Made by a program: the position numbers and the translations under genes. DNA of 64,000 bases, taken from Lasioglossum baleicum. Its lineage: Eukaryota > Arthropoda > Insecta > Hymenoptera > Halictidae. The notes below the pieces were generated by a model. The model was not told where the DNA came from and did no database searches. It worked only from the letters and a program-made list of their open reading frames with translations. Positions 34,451 through 45,297 of the stretch are shown in pieces; positions within the stretch are counted from its first letter, which is position 1, and each line of letters opens with the position of its first letter. The stretch lies in the NCBI RefSeq assembly GCF_051020765.1, contig NC_134936.1, positions 4,649,045 to 4,713,044 of the forward strand, in the 5' to 3' direction.

Positions 34451-37054
34451 ACTTGTGTTAAATTAAAAAGTACTTTACAGTAAAACATTATTAGTAGGAC
34501 GCGTTAAAAACAGCTTTCTGGAAAATAGCTTCGCTGTCGATCGCCCAATAATGACCCGACCATTTGCATGCCCAATGTTTTACAGCCGCTACGCTATCGT
34601 ACGTCGTACAGTGGTGCAAAATCCCCAAAACATGGCAATAATTCGTTTATTATGTCATTTTTAAAAATCTATGTGTATTGAAATACATTACAGTATTAAT
34701 GCATCGATCATAGATTGTAATAGAACCTAACCCAAACACTGACATTGGAAAGAACTGTGACATACATTTGAAGGAAAAAATTTTGTCTCATTTCTTTGTT
34801 GTTTTTGCGTATATGCACTCCTTGATTTTCGAAAGTTTCATAGTGTAGATATTATTCAGTGCGGTGAGTACATTACTTTAAATTATAAAAAATGCAAAGC
34901 TAATCATTAATTTTTTTTGTATACATATTATTAAGACCCTATGGTGCCACCGATTTTTATTTGGTTATAATCCAAAAATTTGCGACTTTATGTTACTTTT
35001 CCACAAATAAGGTCACAATGGTTTTAGAAAGTGCGAGATAAACGATTATTTCGAATCCACATTTATTAATATTAAGATTTTTAAAACTAAGAAAATATGA
35101 AAAAACTATCCGAATACCCAAAGTCACAAGTTTTTCATTAAATTATATCATAGTGTAACCATAAGAGTATTTAATAAAAATGATTTCAGTTGAAAAAATA
35201 TTTGTTTTCATAGTTTATTTTGCAATTGTTTTTTAAACAGGCGCATTGCTATCATACCGCCAGAAAATTGAAAAAAAAAAATTATGATAATATAGCCCCA
35301 AGTGTCCTCTTTACGGCCCCGTTTTTAAAAATACGGATACTTCAAAATTGGCGACATGACAATTATTTGAAGTGAACGCTGTTTCGTCCTACGCCGGACG
35401 AAAATTGAAATTATTTGATTTTCCTCCTACGTCGTCAGACGGCGAGGCCCCATGATACCCCAAGATACGGCGGAGGATGCAGCGGAGGACGAGAAATGGT
35501 TTGCGGCAGTTGTCGGCAATGCCAGCATTGTTCCCCATAGCTCCCCGTAACGACCCTAGTGCTCTATGCTATACCAGGTATAGGAAGGTATTGCATGGTA
35601 TAGATATGGATATAGTATAGGTACCTAGTGCAGGAGGCGGCGAAGGACGAAAAATGATTTGAAGCTTCCCGAAACCTTGCGATCCGCCTAGACACACGTA
35701 CACGCTGCCCGAGCGGCGAGTGTGTAAGTGCGCCGCGCGGTACAGACATCTTGCTGCCGAAGATTGAAAATTACGCTTCGAAAACGCAAAATTAGGCCAA
35801 CTTAGACACCATGTGCAATTGATTGATCTTTTATCTAGCGATTGAGACTACGTAGGGGCTCCAAATGTGCATTAGCGAGACGTACTTTTACTAGAACCGG
35901 ACCCTTGCGATCCGCCTAGGCACACGTACACGCTGCCCGAGCGGCGAGTGTGTAAGTGCGCCGCGCGGTACAGACATCTTGCTGCCGAATAATTAAAATT
36001 ATGCCTCGAAAACGCAAAAGTTGGCCATCTTAGACACCATACGCATTAGATTGATCTTTTATCTAGCGATTGAGACTACGTAGTGGTTCCAAATGTATAT
36101 AATAGAGAAATGGTTTGTCAGTTACCGAACCCTTGCGATCCGTCTAGGCACACGTACACGCTGCCCAAGTGTCGAGGGTGTGCCACACACTCTCCTCGAG
36201 CACACCGACACTGTGTGACGTCACGCTTGCTCCTGACTTACCGGCAACATTTACTGATGCAGTGACGGCAGACAATGTACCCAGCTCCCCTACTGTACGA
36301 AAATGTTATTACTTAGGTTCTACTAGCGGCCGCTCTTTCGTTTTTGGCGTGACCATCGAAAAGTCGTCAAGGTCAACTGGGGATCCACACCCTTAAACCA
36401 CCTTCCGATATCGCAGCGTCTCGGGCAGGGCCCGTCTTACTGATGAGTCCTCTAGCGGTTCAGGACTGGTCGGTCAGAGCTGTGACACACCTTTTTTGGC
36501 CATTCCGTCGCGATCCAGGCGGCGACCCTTGCAGCGACCCGTGCAGCTATTGGGTCGCTGCAAGGGTCGCTGCACGGGTCGCCGCAAGTTTCTGTGTTAA
36601 AGTCGAATAACTTTCGATAGAAAAGAGATAAAACGATGAATTTTTTTTTAAATTAAAGCTCTAACTTTGCAGAATATGCGGAAAGTAGGGAAATGATGGT
36701 ACGAACGTTTTTTAACCTTGACAAAATTCGTTAAACCTGCACAATTTCAATAAAACTTTTTTGCAACATGCTGTACATCATTTCCCGTACATTCTTCCAC
36801 GCTTATTTCAAATCTGGTCTTAGAATTTGTCTACCACCTCAGGATTTTCCAAAAAATCGAATTTTTTGTCAACGAAACATCATGAAATCATATTTTCGTT
36901 GAAATCCGATTGAGCTACACTTTTTTTTTTTGGTGGTTTTATTAGGAAAGGATTGGGCTATTGCAAAATTATTTTTTTAACCTCGACCATCAACTGTATG
37001 GAGTCGAAAAATTTAAACTAATTCGTTTTTTACGTCTTTTTCGATGAGCCGTCA

Positions 37055-38204
37055 CACAGTGGTCTGGATTGGAAAATCGTGTGCCTTTCTGCCCAAAAAC
37101 GAACTTTCTCGTATCGATATCTATAAACATTGCTTCCCAAATGTTCACAGACCTCGGAAATGAAGAAAATAGTACAATTTAATAAATATAATAGTTGCAA
37201 TAAACATTGAAAATAGGACATTTTAAGAGGAGGATTTTTCACGAGAAAAATTGCTTCTCTGTGATGCGGTGCCCTGACGTTCCTATTTAATATTATCTCT
37301 CGCTTTTTTTTTTATATTGAAGAGCAGACTTTTGTGATAAAAATCATATCTTTCTATTATTTATTAACGTAAATACTCTATTTATATAATAATGCTCAAT
37401 GCCGTAAGAAAAATTTGTGAAGTCCTTTCCATTTAAGATGGTATATCTTTAAAGTTTAGCCGAGTTTAGCTTTCTAATTAATTGGAATATTTTTAGTACA
37501 CCTTCCTTCTAAATAATCATGAAAAAATTAATTCCGCCCCTCTCCGCCCGCTCAAATTATTATTGTTTAAAGCCATTAAAGTTGGTAATAGAATGTTTGC
37601 GAGGTATATTGTTGGTACAAATTATTATCAGATGACTTCACATAGCGAAAAATGTAAGATTTTAGTGTTAAATATTGCATCCGAGGTAATTCTTTAGTAT
37701 TAAAATATAATAGAAGTTTTTCAATTCTGTTTCGTTCTGATATTTCGCTCACCTCTAGTAAAATAAAGATATAAGGTAGTAGGCTCGTTTCGTTTTTTAA
37801 TCATTATAAATTATTATAAAAAATATCTTTGACACGCTTGTAATGCGTTTTTACCTTTACGGTAATTTTTTTTGTGTATGTTGATTGCAACAAGACTTCT
37901 CAAATTTATATTTTACGTATTCCATAAAACGTTACACATGTTTGAAACATAAATATAAAAAATACATATTTAGAAAGTAAAAAATAGTATGTACGATAAT
38001 ATTCCAAAAATTTTTTTTTAAATCAAAAATATCAATGAAAATTTATAAAAAATTATTGTTTAACAAATGCAAAAAATATTTAATTACCTATAGTTAAAAA
38101 TGACTATTTTTTAAATATTTTTAGTGAAAATTTCATTGCAGTATCTCTACTGGTTCAAAAGTTATAACAAAATGGCACACGATTTTCCAATCCAGACCAC
38201 TGTG
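37055..38204. mobile_element. Transib-like element (U2 right arm)
   Basis: Reverse-complement copy with CACAGTG termini and CGTCA at 37050-37054 and 38205-38209. About 1150 bp and non-coding. Confidence 0.75.
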
Positions 38205-38869
38205 CGTCAGTGATTTAAATTTTGAACAAAATATGTTTATATTCCTTGGAGTTTCCACTGTAAAATGAGCCCTTCAAAAGAAATGGAGATATAAAAATTG
38301 GCGTCACAAGGAGCTGGCAACGGACGCTGTATACGACTAAATAACCCCATTTACACCTCGAGAATAATATTAGCAACCAGTCTTGACCAACGATGCCTTT
38401 TTAAGTGAAAGGTAACAACCCTGAAACAGACATTTTCTGACGTAAGGATCGACAGCGTCGGTCCTGAAATTACATATTTCATTCACGTAGTGAAAAAACA
38501 TTTTAGATTTGTCTATGTCCAACAAGTGATCCAATACACTGCCTCGTAAGTACGAGCGATAGCGGAACAGCAGTGGGTTAGGATACGATACCGTTACCGC
38601 CCACTACATACTACGCAATTGTAGGGGATGGCGGCAAGACGCCAACACGCATGGATTCGAACTGGTGACATTGTACTTGGTGTAAGCCTGAGAAGAAGGT
38701 TCCCAGGCAGGATTACGGTGACGTGTCTAGGTGCGAATGCGCGGACGATTGGATCAGAGTGGAGGAGGCAGGACTCGTTTCACATGCATTTTCGGCTATA
38801 TTGAAATACTTATTACAGCGGTCACACATACTACGCAGCGTGCGCCATCGAAGTCAACACATTGAGACT

Positions 38870-38937
38870 ACGGGCGCGCGGCTGGGGTCGGGCTAGGCAG
38901 ACCACGGGCGCGCGGCTGGGGTCGGGCTAGGCAGACC
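38870..38937 (-). repeat. 34-bp minisatellite, two units
   Basis: Mirror of the 12383 array: two units in this arm, against one at 20822-20855 in the U1 right arm. Confidence 0.9.
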
Positions 38938-40708
38938 CAGGCAGACCCAACCCGGTAGACTCGATTTCTTTCAGTGCCGTTCCCGGGGCTATTCTCTACA
39001 GGGAGATTTATGACAGGTCATTACTATTGAGCTGGAAGTCGACACTTCCTCGACCAACACGTTTTGACTGTAATTTTCAAATCACTCGATGAAGTTGAGC
39101 CACTCTCGGGCCGCTTGATATGTCACGAATAGACTGCGGATCTTTATGCATTTATAGCAAACTTGAGTAGATGAAATTGTTAGTTGTTGGAAAATTTTTT
39201 AAATTGAAGATGTCAATATATGATTTCTCCTCTATTAAAATCATTAAGGGAAGAGATGACATTCAATTTAGTTTCTATTTCCTGTAATCGACGCTGACAT
39301 TTTTTATTTTGCATAAAGATACGCAGTCTATCCGTGACACACTATCAGGTGGCCCGGTGGCCCGAGAGTGGCTCGACTTCGTCGAGCGCGTTCAGACGTC
39401 AGACAGAAGCGGACAAGTTCGTGCGAACGCAGAATTGAATCTCGAGTAGCGCGAGAACTCGCTCGCCCGAACTTGTCCGATTCTTTCCGAACCCGCCCGA
39501 CGAGATCGAGACACTTCCGGGCAGCTCGAAACCCCTTGGCAGCCCGATGCACTCGGGTAGCTTGAAACGCGCTCGAGCCGAAAATTATAAATTTCAACAC
39601 TCTACACCTACCGAACCTTAAAAGTAACTGGTAAATGTTTCTTTGTATGAAAGTGATGAGATTGATTTTATTTAGACTTTATGCAGCTCTCCTTGTAATA
39701 TGTTATAATGTATTGGCTCGTTCAGAAAGTCATTTCGTTTTCTCCTTTGCTGAAGAAACAATTCAATTCAATTTGATTTCTATTTCTTGCAATCGATATA
39801 GTAAATTTTTATTTTGCAGAAAGATTCGCAGTCTATCCGTGACACACCATCGGGTGGCCCGGTGGCCCGAGAGTGGCTCGACTTCGTCGAGCGCGTTCAG
39901 ACGTCAGACAGAAGCGGACAAGTTCGTGCGAACGCAGAATTGAATCTCGAGTAGCGCGAAAACTCGCTCGCCCGAACTTGTCCGATTCTTTCCGAACCCG
40001 CCCGACGAGATCGAGACACTCCCGGGCAGCCCGATGCACTCGGGTAGCTGGAAACGCGCTCGAGCCGAAAATTATAAATTAAGTTTCTTTTCCCTTCTAC
40101 GACACATTTATTTTGCACGAAGACGTTTCAACCCTCTACACCTACCGAACCTTAAAAGTAACTGGTAAATGTTTCTTTGTATGAAAATGATGAGATTGAT
40201 TTTATTTAGACTTTATGCAGCTCTCCTATTGTAATATGTTAATGTATTAGCTCGTTCGGAAAGTCATTTCGTTTTCTCCTTTGCTGAAGAAATAATTCAA
40301 TTCAATTTAGTTTCTATTTCCTGTAATCGACGCTGACATTTTTTATTTTGCAGAAAGATCCGCAGTCTAGTAATGACAAACGGAAGCATTGCCATCCCTA
40401 CACGATAAACGAAATTACTTTCCGAACGACCTGATAGTATGTAGTATGTAATTTAAATAAAAATATTAATTTTGTCAGTAAAAAGAAAGACTGCTGCTGC
40501 TACACATTTGTATAATAGACATTTACTTTAGCGACATCTACCACATAGCACGTCCTACATTAATGCGACCTGGCGCGACCGTGTTGCCCTCTTACGGCGA
40601 GGCAAAATCGAGCCCCGTTCTCCGTGCAGTGGCGCGGCAGCAGGGATCCAAAACGCGACATAGCTGCGGCGCAGTACAGCTGCAGAACGGAGCAGTTGGT
40701 TGTCTGGG

Positions 40709-41248
40709 TAGTTATTGTCTGACAACTTTGTAATTTTCAAGTCTAATCTTGTGTTATCAGCCATTTTTGTTTTATTTCTGTTAACTATCTTACTAGATTG
40801 GACGCGTGGTGCTTGTGTGCACGTGGCAAATTATAGGTTATGTTATTTACTTACGTTGCCTGGGCCCATAACCTTTGTTGGGGGTAAATCGATGATGCGT
40901 TCTCACACATAATATAATATATATATTTGGTTAAACATTACACGTATACATATATGCGGCCAACTGGCTTATAGAACTAAAGTATGTGATTACAATACGA
41001 GTGCGAGCACATGGTACCGGCACAGCCGTATGACAACGACGAGAGCAAAGCGAGCGACACGATCTCAAACGCGCGGCACACACAGATGGCGCTGGAGCGG
41101 GGACGAGCAAACCCTTTCAAAAACCGATGATTTGACCAGCAGTGGTAGATTTAGTGTTAATCAGCACCAAACAAATGACATTTTCTTTTCAATTGATCAT
41201 TATTGTTAAAAAATGTCTAATTCGACGCGTTTTCTTAAAATTCTGCAG
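40709..41248. other. Unique intronic or upstream DNA before desaturase exon
   Basis: Mostly non-repetitive, with an AT-dinucleotide-rich run at 40911-40930. A polypyrimidine/AG acceptor (TTCTGCAG) closes it at 41248. If the desaturase is intact, this is the 3' end of a large intron. No exon is recognised in it. Confidence 0.5.
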
Positions 41249-41485
41249 ATCAATCGGGCCAGTCGAAAATATCGGCGTCGCCATAATTGCGCTCGGCGAG
41301 GGCTGGCACAATTACCACCATGTGTTCCCATGGGACTATAAAACAGCCGAATTGGGAAACTACAGGACGAACTTCACCACGGCTTTCATCGATTTCTTCG
41401 GCAAAATAGGCTGGGCGTACGACATGAAAACCATTCCTTCCGCGGCTGTACAGAAACGGGCAAGTCGTACCGGTGATGGGTCGAA
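41249..41485 (+). CDS. Acyl-CoA desaturase, penultimate exon
   Basis: Preceded by acceptor TTCTGCAG and followed by donor GTAAAT at 41486. It encodes SIGPVENIGVA, LGEGWHNYHHVFPWDYKT and FFGKIGWAYDMKTI, which are the C-terminal third of insect membrane-bound acyl-CoA Delta9/Delta11 desaturases. HNYHH is the third histidine box that binds the diiron centre. These enzymes introduce a double bond into fatty acyl-CoA in the endoplasmic reticulum and serve membrane lipid, cuticular hydrocarbon or pheromone synthesis. The first two histidine boxes, the four membrane segments and the start are not in the 41 kb upstream in this window, on either strand as far as I can read. The frame is intact, with no stops. 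Confidence 0.9.
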
Positions 41486-41612
41486 GTAAATATTTCAATG
41501 AATTCAGAAAATTTCATTTTTCTTCGAATGTTATACATTAGAAACGTAAACTGTATTGTACATAAGCTTCTATTTAACATATTTGACATAAGCTTCTTCG
41601 TTTGCTCAACAG

Positions 41613-41730
41613 ATACGGCCAGGCGCAGAAACATGTTCACAGTCACGAGGGTGCGAAGTGGGGTTGGGGAGACAAGGATATGGATTCCGAGGAGATCAAA
41701 GAAATGGAGATCATAAACAAATCCAATTAA
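41613..41730 (+). CDS. Acyl-CoA desaturase, last exon
   Basis: The acceptor CTCAACAG ends at 41612. The split codon AA|A joins the previous exon in frame (phase 2) after RTGDGS, giving KYGQAQKHVHSHEGAKWGWG, then DKDMDSEEIKEMEIINKSN and TAA at 41728-41730. The WGWGDKDM stretch is a conserved feature of insect desaturase C-termini. The 127-bp intron (41486-41612) has proper GT-AG ends. Intact frame and splice sites suggest either a functional gene with a very long preceding intron or a young duplicate fragment. Confidence 0.9.
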
Positions 41731-41965
41731 TGTAATTGCATTCAAGGGATTTTGCGAGAATACTGGGATGAGTTCTCGTGCTAGGGATCGGGTATCGAAA
41801 GAAAAGTGATCAATCGATCACAACGTCAATTAATATTTATTATACACACGTGCGAATGGCAAGTGTCCAATTAGGTAGTAGCCCAATAATGACAAAAAAA
41901 ACAAAAAATTTTAATGTAACAAATTAAATTTTACTAAATGCAATATATTAAATACTATTAACCTC
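41731..41965. other. 3' flank of desaturase
   Basis: No clear AATAAA close to the stop was identified. A/T-rich sequence leads into the solo LTR. Confidence 0.4.
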
Positions 41966-42593
41966 TGTTGAGGTTACTCGTGGTCGAGCAGTAGATCGTT
42001 CGAGCTTCTCGTATACTTGCACGTAGTGTGCCGACTAAATTTATTCTTCTCGAAGGACCACTCCCCACAAAGGGAAGAACTAAGTTGAAATGCGCTGTAA
42101 AACAATATACTTTATTGCTACTAGCTAAGTGAGAACTCGACTGCCGCTACAAGTTGTCTAGAGATCGGTGTTACTAACAATAAGTCGACAGTCGGAAAGA
42201 ATCTGCTTCAGCGCACGCCGTACAAAAATCAAGAAAGGGCGCCCTTTCCCTCTCCTTTACCATTTTTACAAAGTGGGGGTATCCATGGGAAAAGGGGCGA
42301 GTCGCGAGATCAGCGTCTTCGAGGAACCGGCCCACGAGTGGACCCCGAAAAATATACAAGTGTTCGAATTTCGGCGCCGTGGCGACGACAAGCCGGCACT
42401 CGAAGACGTGACATAAACAGTCGCAACTATGTAGCACTAAAGTGGTGCCCCAGGAACTAAACTAGGTGTAGAATTTCGGCGCCTGGCCGATGACGAGACA
42501 ACCATCGACGAAAGATATAGGCCAGGCGGGCAACTAAACAAAGGATATCTTATTCTAAGGAAAACGCTTACATATCTCTAAACAACCTCAACA
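41966..42593 (-). mobile_element. Putative solo LTR (628 bp)
   Basis: It begins TGTTGAGGTT and ends AACCTCAACA, giving TG...CA ends inside 10-bp inverted repeats as in LTRs. On the minus strand an AATAAA (in AGCAATAAAGTATATTG, around 42110) precedes a stretch that could be U5, so the LTR is read on the minus strand. No internal retroelement sequence adjoins either end. Direct flanking repeats are not visible (ACCTC versus AATGA). The superfamily is not determined. Confidence 0.55.
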
Positions 42594-42605
42594 AATGAGT
42601 TGCCT

Positions 42606-43415
42606 GTATACAGGGTCTACGCGTTGAGTTATTTCACCATTTTTTAGGCATTTCCGGTAGTGCAATTAAAAAATATTTTAAACAAAAGTTTATCAGTACT
42701 TGGTGAGCTACATTTTCGCATATTCTTAAATCTGAAAAAATGCTTTTTACATAAAAAAAGTAAAGGTCACCTTGACTTTTTTAAATGGCACCATATGTTT
42801 TGGATATCATAGGATTGTTTCTGACGTCGAGACGAATTTAACAGTGTACTATACTATGACTTTGAAATGACCTCAAACTTGAAAACTTTGTGCAAACGTA
42901 ATTTTAATGAAAAATTATTTCTTCTAATATACAGGGCGTTTACCTACAGGTGCGAGAAAATTTAAGGGGTGGTTCTCGGCGATAATATAAGACGTAAATG
43001 AAGAATAAAAAAATTGCGATTTCGGCTTCGTTATTTAGTTATTAACAATTAAAAATCCGCCTAAAATGCTGCAACACTTCTAACAAAAGCATACGTTGCG
43101 TACATCAGAGAGGCGCGCGACAGTCTCGTATCAAGTGACAAACGCATCCATGCCTTGGTTCTCATTTGGGGCCCCAGCGAGGTGAAAATGTTTTAAAAAA
43201 TCGGTGGACGACATTGAACCTACCTACCCGTCAAAATCCACAAGGGCATTTCTAATATCCGCCCTATGGAATTATCGAGTAGAAGGGGTCAATGCCCTTT
43301 CACTTTTAAATTCTTCTCACACATATCCACAAATCCTTATCCTGCACTATAATTGCTCATAACACCGTACCTAATATCCTGGAATAAACGCTCTAGCACT
43401 ATTTATAATATCATA
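42606..43415 (+). repeat. Two TATACAGGG-headed dispersed repeats
   Basis: One begins TATACAGGGTCTACGC at 42607 and contains AAGGTCACCTTGACTTTTTT; a second begins TATACAGGGCGTTTACC near 42930 and contains AAGGGGTGGTTCTCGG. Comparable text occurs at 50551 and, reversed, at 18240-18330. No coding sequence. Confidence 0.5.
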
Positions 43416-44127
43416 CACACTAGGGTGGTCCATATTTTTTGACCAACAAATTAAATGCACCGCACCCCCCAGTATTATTCCTTTAGGTGAGAAAAAAATT
43501 TGTGCAAAGTTTGAGATCGATCGAAAAAAAGGATCACGTGCCGCAAAGCGACTGAAAATTTTGAAAATTGTGAAATTCACCTCAACTATGGAACATGGCA
43601 CATCGTTGGATTTGTCTCTTTTTTCTGAATAGGAATATGGAAAAATTATATGACTTCCTTTAAATAATAATAACAATGACCTTGAAATTTCAAAAATATG
43701 ATTTCCAAAAATTTTTTTTATTTTGCCATTATATTTACCTTATTGAACAATGCAAATTTCTCCTCTGACATTTTTTCGTACAATCACAAATAACAGAGAT
43801 ATTTAAACATTTCCATGTATTACATTTTATTTATACCTGTACTGAAACGAGACTTTAAGAAGCCTAAAGTGATAGTTTAGCTACATTGGCATTGAACAAT
43901 AAACAAAATCAACTTGTACTTTGCATTACGAAGTACTTTTGTCAACTGTTAAGTAAAATTATTAAGTAAAACTATTTCTGCTACCACAATTTTTTGTCAA
44001 CTGGCTTTGGTTTGCAAAATATGAGCTGCATACGACTCTCGTAAGGCAGAAACCAGGTACAGTTCCGTACCTGGGTACCCTCGATGCCGTCCATTAACAT
44101 AAAACGCTATAAAACATTTCACTGGGA

Positions 44128-44568
44128 TTAGGACCCCTTAAATGAGGGTAGCGTTGGGCAGCGGACCCGTTTACATCCCGTGATCATTTCTAAAGCATCA
44201 ACATGTGCGATATCGAAAAGATCATCTAATTGATCAAGAAACTGTTGTTCCTTGTTATCTTGTAGCTGCGATCGTCGTCTAGAACTCTTTTGTAACAGCC
44301 TCCACTTCTGGTATAAGGACTCCAATTTCTCGATGCTGTGATGGCTTTGCCTGAATGGAATTTTTGCCTTCTCCCACAACACTTCCACTTCTTTCACAAC
44401 AAGATATGAGCTAGATCGAAGGTTCAATTTCACTTTCCGTAAATTGTAAAACAAAACTCTTAAAACTTGCCCTATCGATGGCAACTTAGCGCCTACAATT
44501 TGACTTTCGTCATGTTCTAATAAGAACAGTTTTCCGTGATTTCTACTCTCCATTGGACTTCTGTGCAC
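44128..44568 (-). CDS. Partial ORF, 146 aa, inside TTAA element
   Basis: Starts MHRSPMESRNHGKLFLLEHD. It contains LPSIGQVLRVLFYNLRKVKL, a helical charged middle with VKEVEVLWEKAKIPFR and IEKLESLYQKW, and ends with LDDLFDIAHVDALEMI. The block has protein-like composition and resembles, by recollection, a repeat-associated family of unknown function in insects and Hydra; I cannot name a domain. The reading frame runs out through the element's own TIR and stops 14 bases beyond it (44128), so the C-terminus is an accident of truncation. Probably a fragment of the ORF of an autonomous element or a captured gene. Confidence 0.5.
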   Translation of the reverse strand: MHRSPMESRNHGKLFLLEHDESQIVGAKLPSIGQVLRVLFYNLRKVKLNLRSSSYLVVKEVEVLWEKAKIPFRQSHHSIEKLESLYQKWRLLQKSSRRRSQLQDNKEQQFLDQLDDLFDIAHVDALEMITGCKRVRCPTLPSFKGS

Positions 44569-44883
44569 TGTTCGGTGGTTAAATCAGCTATGACTGATGA
44601 TCCGTTTTCGGACGGGCTTTTATACAATTTTGTCTGGGTCCGGAAAGGGCCTAATAGTCGTGAAGGAGCGCGGACCTTGGAGAGTGCCCCTCGTGTCGCG
44701 AAGCGATGTAGCGTCTCTGATTGGCTCGCCCTTGTGTCAGGAAAACAGGGGTAGACTAACGGGAAATTGTCCTGGAGGGTGCACGACGCACGTGTACTAA
44801 ACGTCCCTCGTACCTGACCGTCGTGGTTCCAGTGTTCAGTACGGAGAGTTGTAAACGGGTCCGCTGCCCCTCGCTACCCTAAT
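44142..44883. mobile_element. 742-bp TTAA element at palindrome centre
   Basis: The TIRs ATGAGGGTAGCG and CGCTACCCTAAT extend inward to CAGCGGACCCGTTTACA and its complement, about 40 bp with mismatches. TTAA flanks both ends (44138-44141, 44884-44887). Removing the element restores the perfect dyad GGACCCCTTAAGGGGTCC of the host fold-back element. It carries the partial ORF on the minus strand. Confidence 0.8.
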
Positions 44884-44931
44884 TTAAGGGGTCCTAATCC
44901 CGGTGAAATGTTTTATAGCGTTTTATGTTAA

Positions 44932-45297
44932 CCCTTTGCGGTCCTATGTCGAGTGTGACTCGACATCGCATTTCGTTCTGGCACGTCCTATGTCGAGTGT
45001 GACTCGACATCGCATTTCGTTCTGGCACGTCCTATGTCGAGTGTGACTCGACATCGGTTTTCGTTCTGGCACGTCCTATGTCGAGTGTGATTCGACATCG
45101 GTTTTCGTTCTGGCGCGTCCTATGCCGACTGTCACTCGACAAGGAAAAATTTTTTTTTTTTTATTCTTCATTTTCGTCTTATATTATAATTATAAATGCT
45201 TTTCAAAGTAAACGGTACCAAGTGAATAAGCGACTGGGGCGAAATCTGTGCGGACCGGCTGGTACGAAATTGCGAATTCCGCGCGGACCGGAAAGGG
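44932..45297. mobile_element. 366-bp piggyBac-like MITE
   Basis: The TIRs CCCTTTGCGGTCC and GGACCGGAAAGGG are flanked by TTAA (44928-44931, 45298-45301). The mirror position in the left arm (GTCCATTAACAT near 44090) has a single TTAA and no insert, a direct empty-site comparison. A CCC start plus TTAA fits piggyBac. It contains the 44-bp tandem array. Confidence 0.9.
44941..45143 (+). repeat. 44-bp tandem array of hairpins
   Basis: Four full units (44941, 44985, 45029, 45073) and a fifth partial one (45117). Each contains the dyad TGTCGAGTGTGACTCGACA, an 8-bp stem with a 3-base loop; the fourth and fifth units have substitutions in it. Spacers read TCGCATTTCGTTCTGGCACG. Confidence 0.95.

Larger units (their letters stand above)
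30172..36392. mobile_element. 6.2-kb TTAA element E, nested palindromes
   Basis: The ends GGGTGTGG (30172) and CCACACCC (36392) are flanked by TTAA (30168-30171, 36393-36396). Both ends carry several copies of a roughly 150-bp subterminal module containing GACTACGTAG or its reverse complement and ATCTTTTATCTAGCGATTG (left: about 30280, 30820, 31060; right: mirrored at about 35760-36100). An inner inverted pair (31290-31530 with 35445-35665) and a further one (33040-33290 with 35180-35384) are nested inside. No transposase ORF. A second copy's right end opens the window. Confidence 0.75.
22642..40708. mobile_element. Giant inverted-repeat element U2
   Basis: Second copy of the U1 element in the same orientation, separated from it by TATATA. 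Left arm 22642-27073, right arm 36397-40708, both matching U1 closely with scattered substitutions. The left arm lacks the 12608-12928 MITE. The central TTAA holds element D2, and the TTAA at its right border holds element E, which makes U2 6 kb longer. The right end GGTTGTCTGGG is followed by TA and unique DNA leading to the desaturase exons. No transposase is visible. Confidence 0.8.

Noticed and set aside
42168..42416. 82-aa ORF and its antisense partner
   Set aside because: Falls inside the putative solo LTR and has no domain; likely non-coding.
43371..43676. 101-aa minus-strand ORF with a near-identical plus-strand partner at 45719-46033
   Set aside because: Same palindromic arm read twice; sequence is low-complexity and A/T-driven.
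44941..45143. CRISPR-like regular repeats
   Set aside because: Period 44 bp with repeated spacers, inside a eukaryotic MITE; a plain minisatellite.
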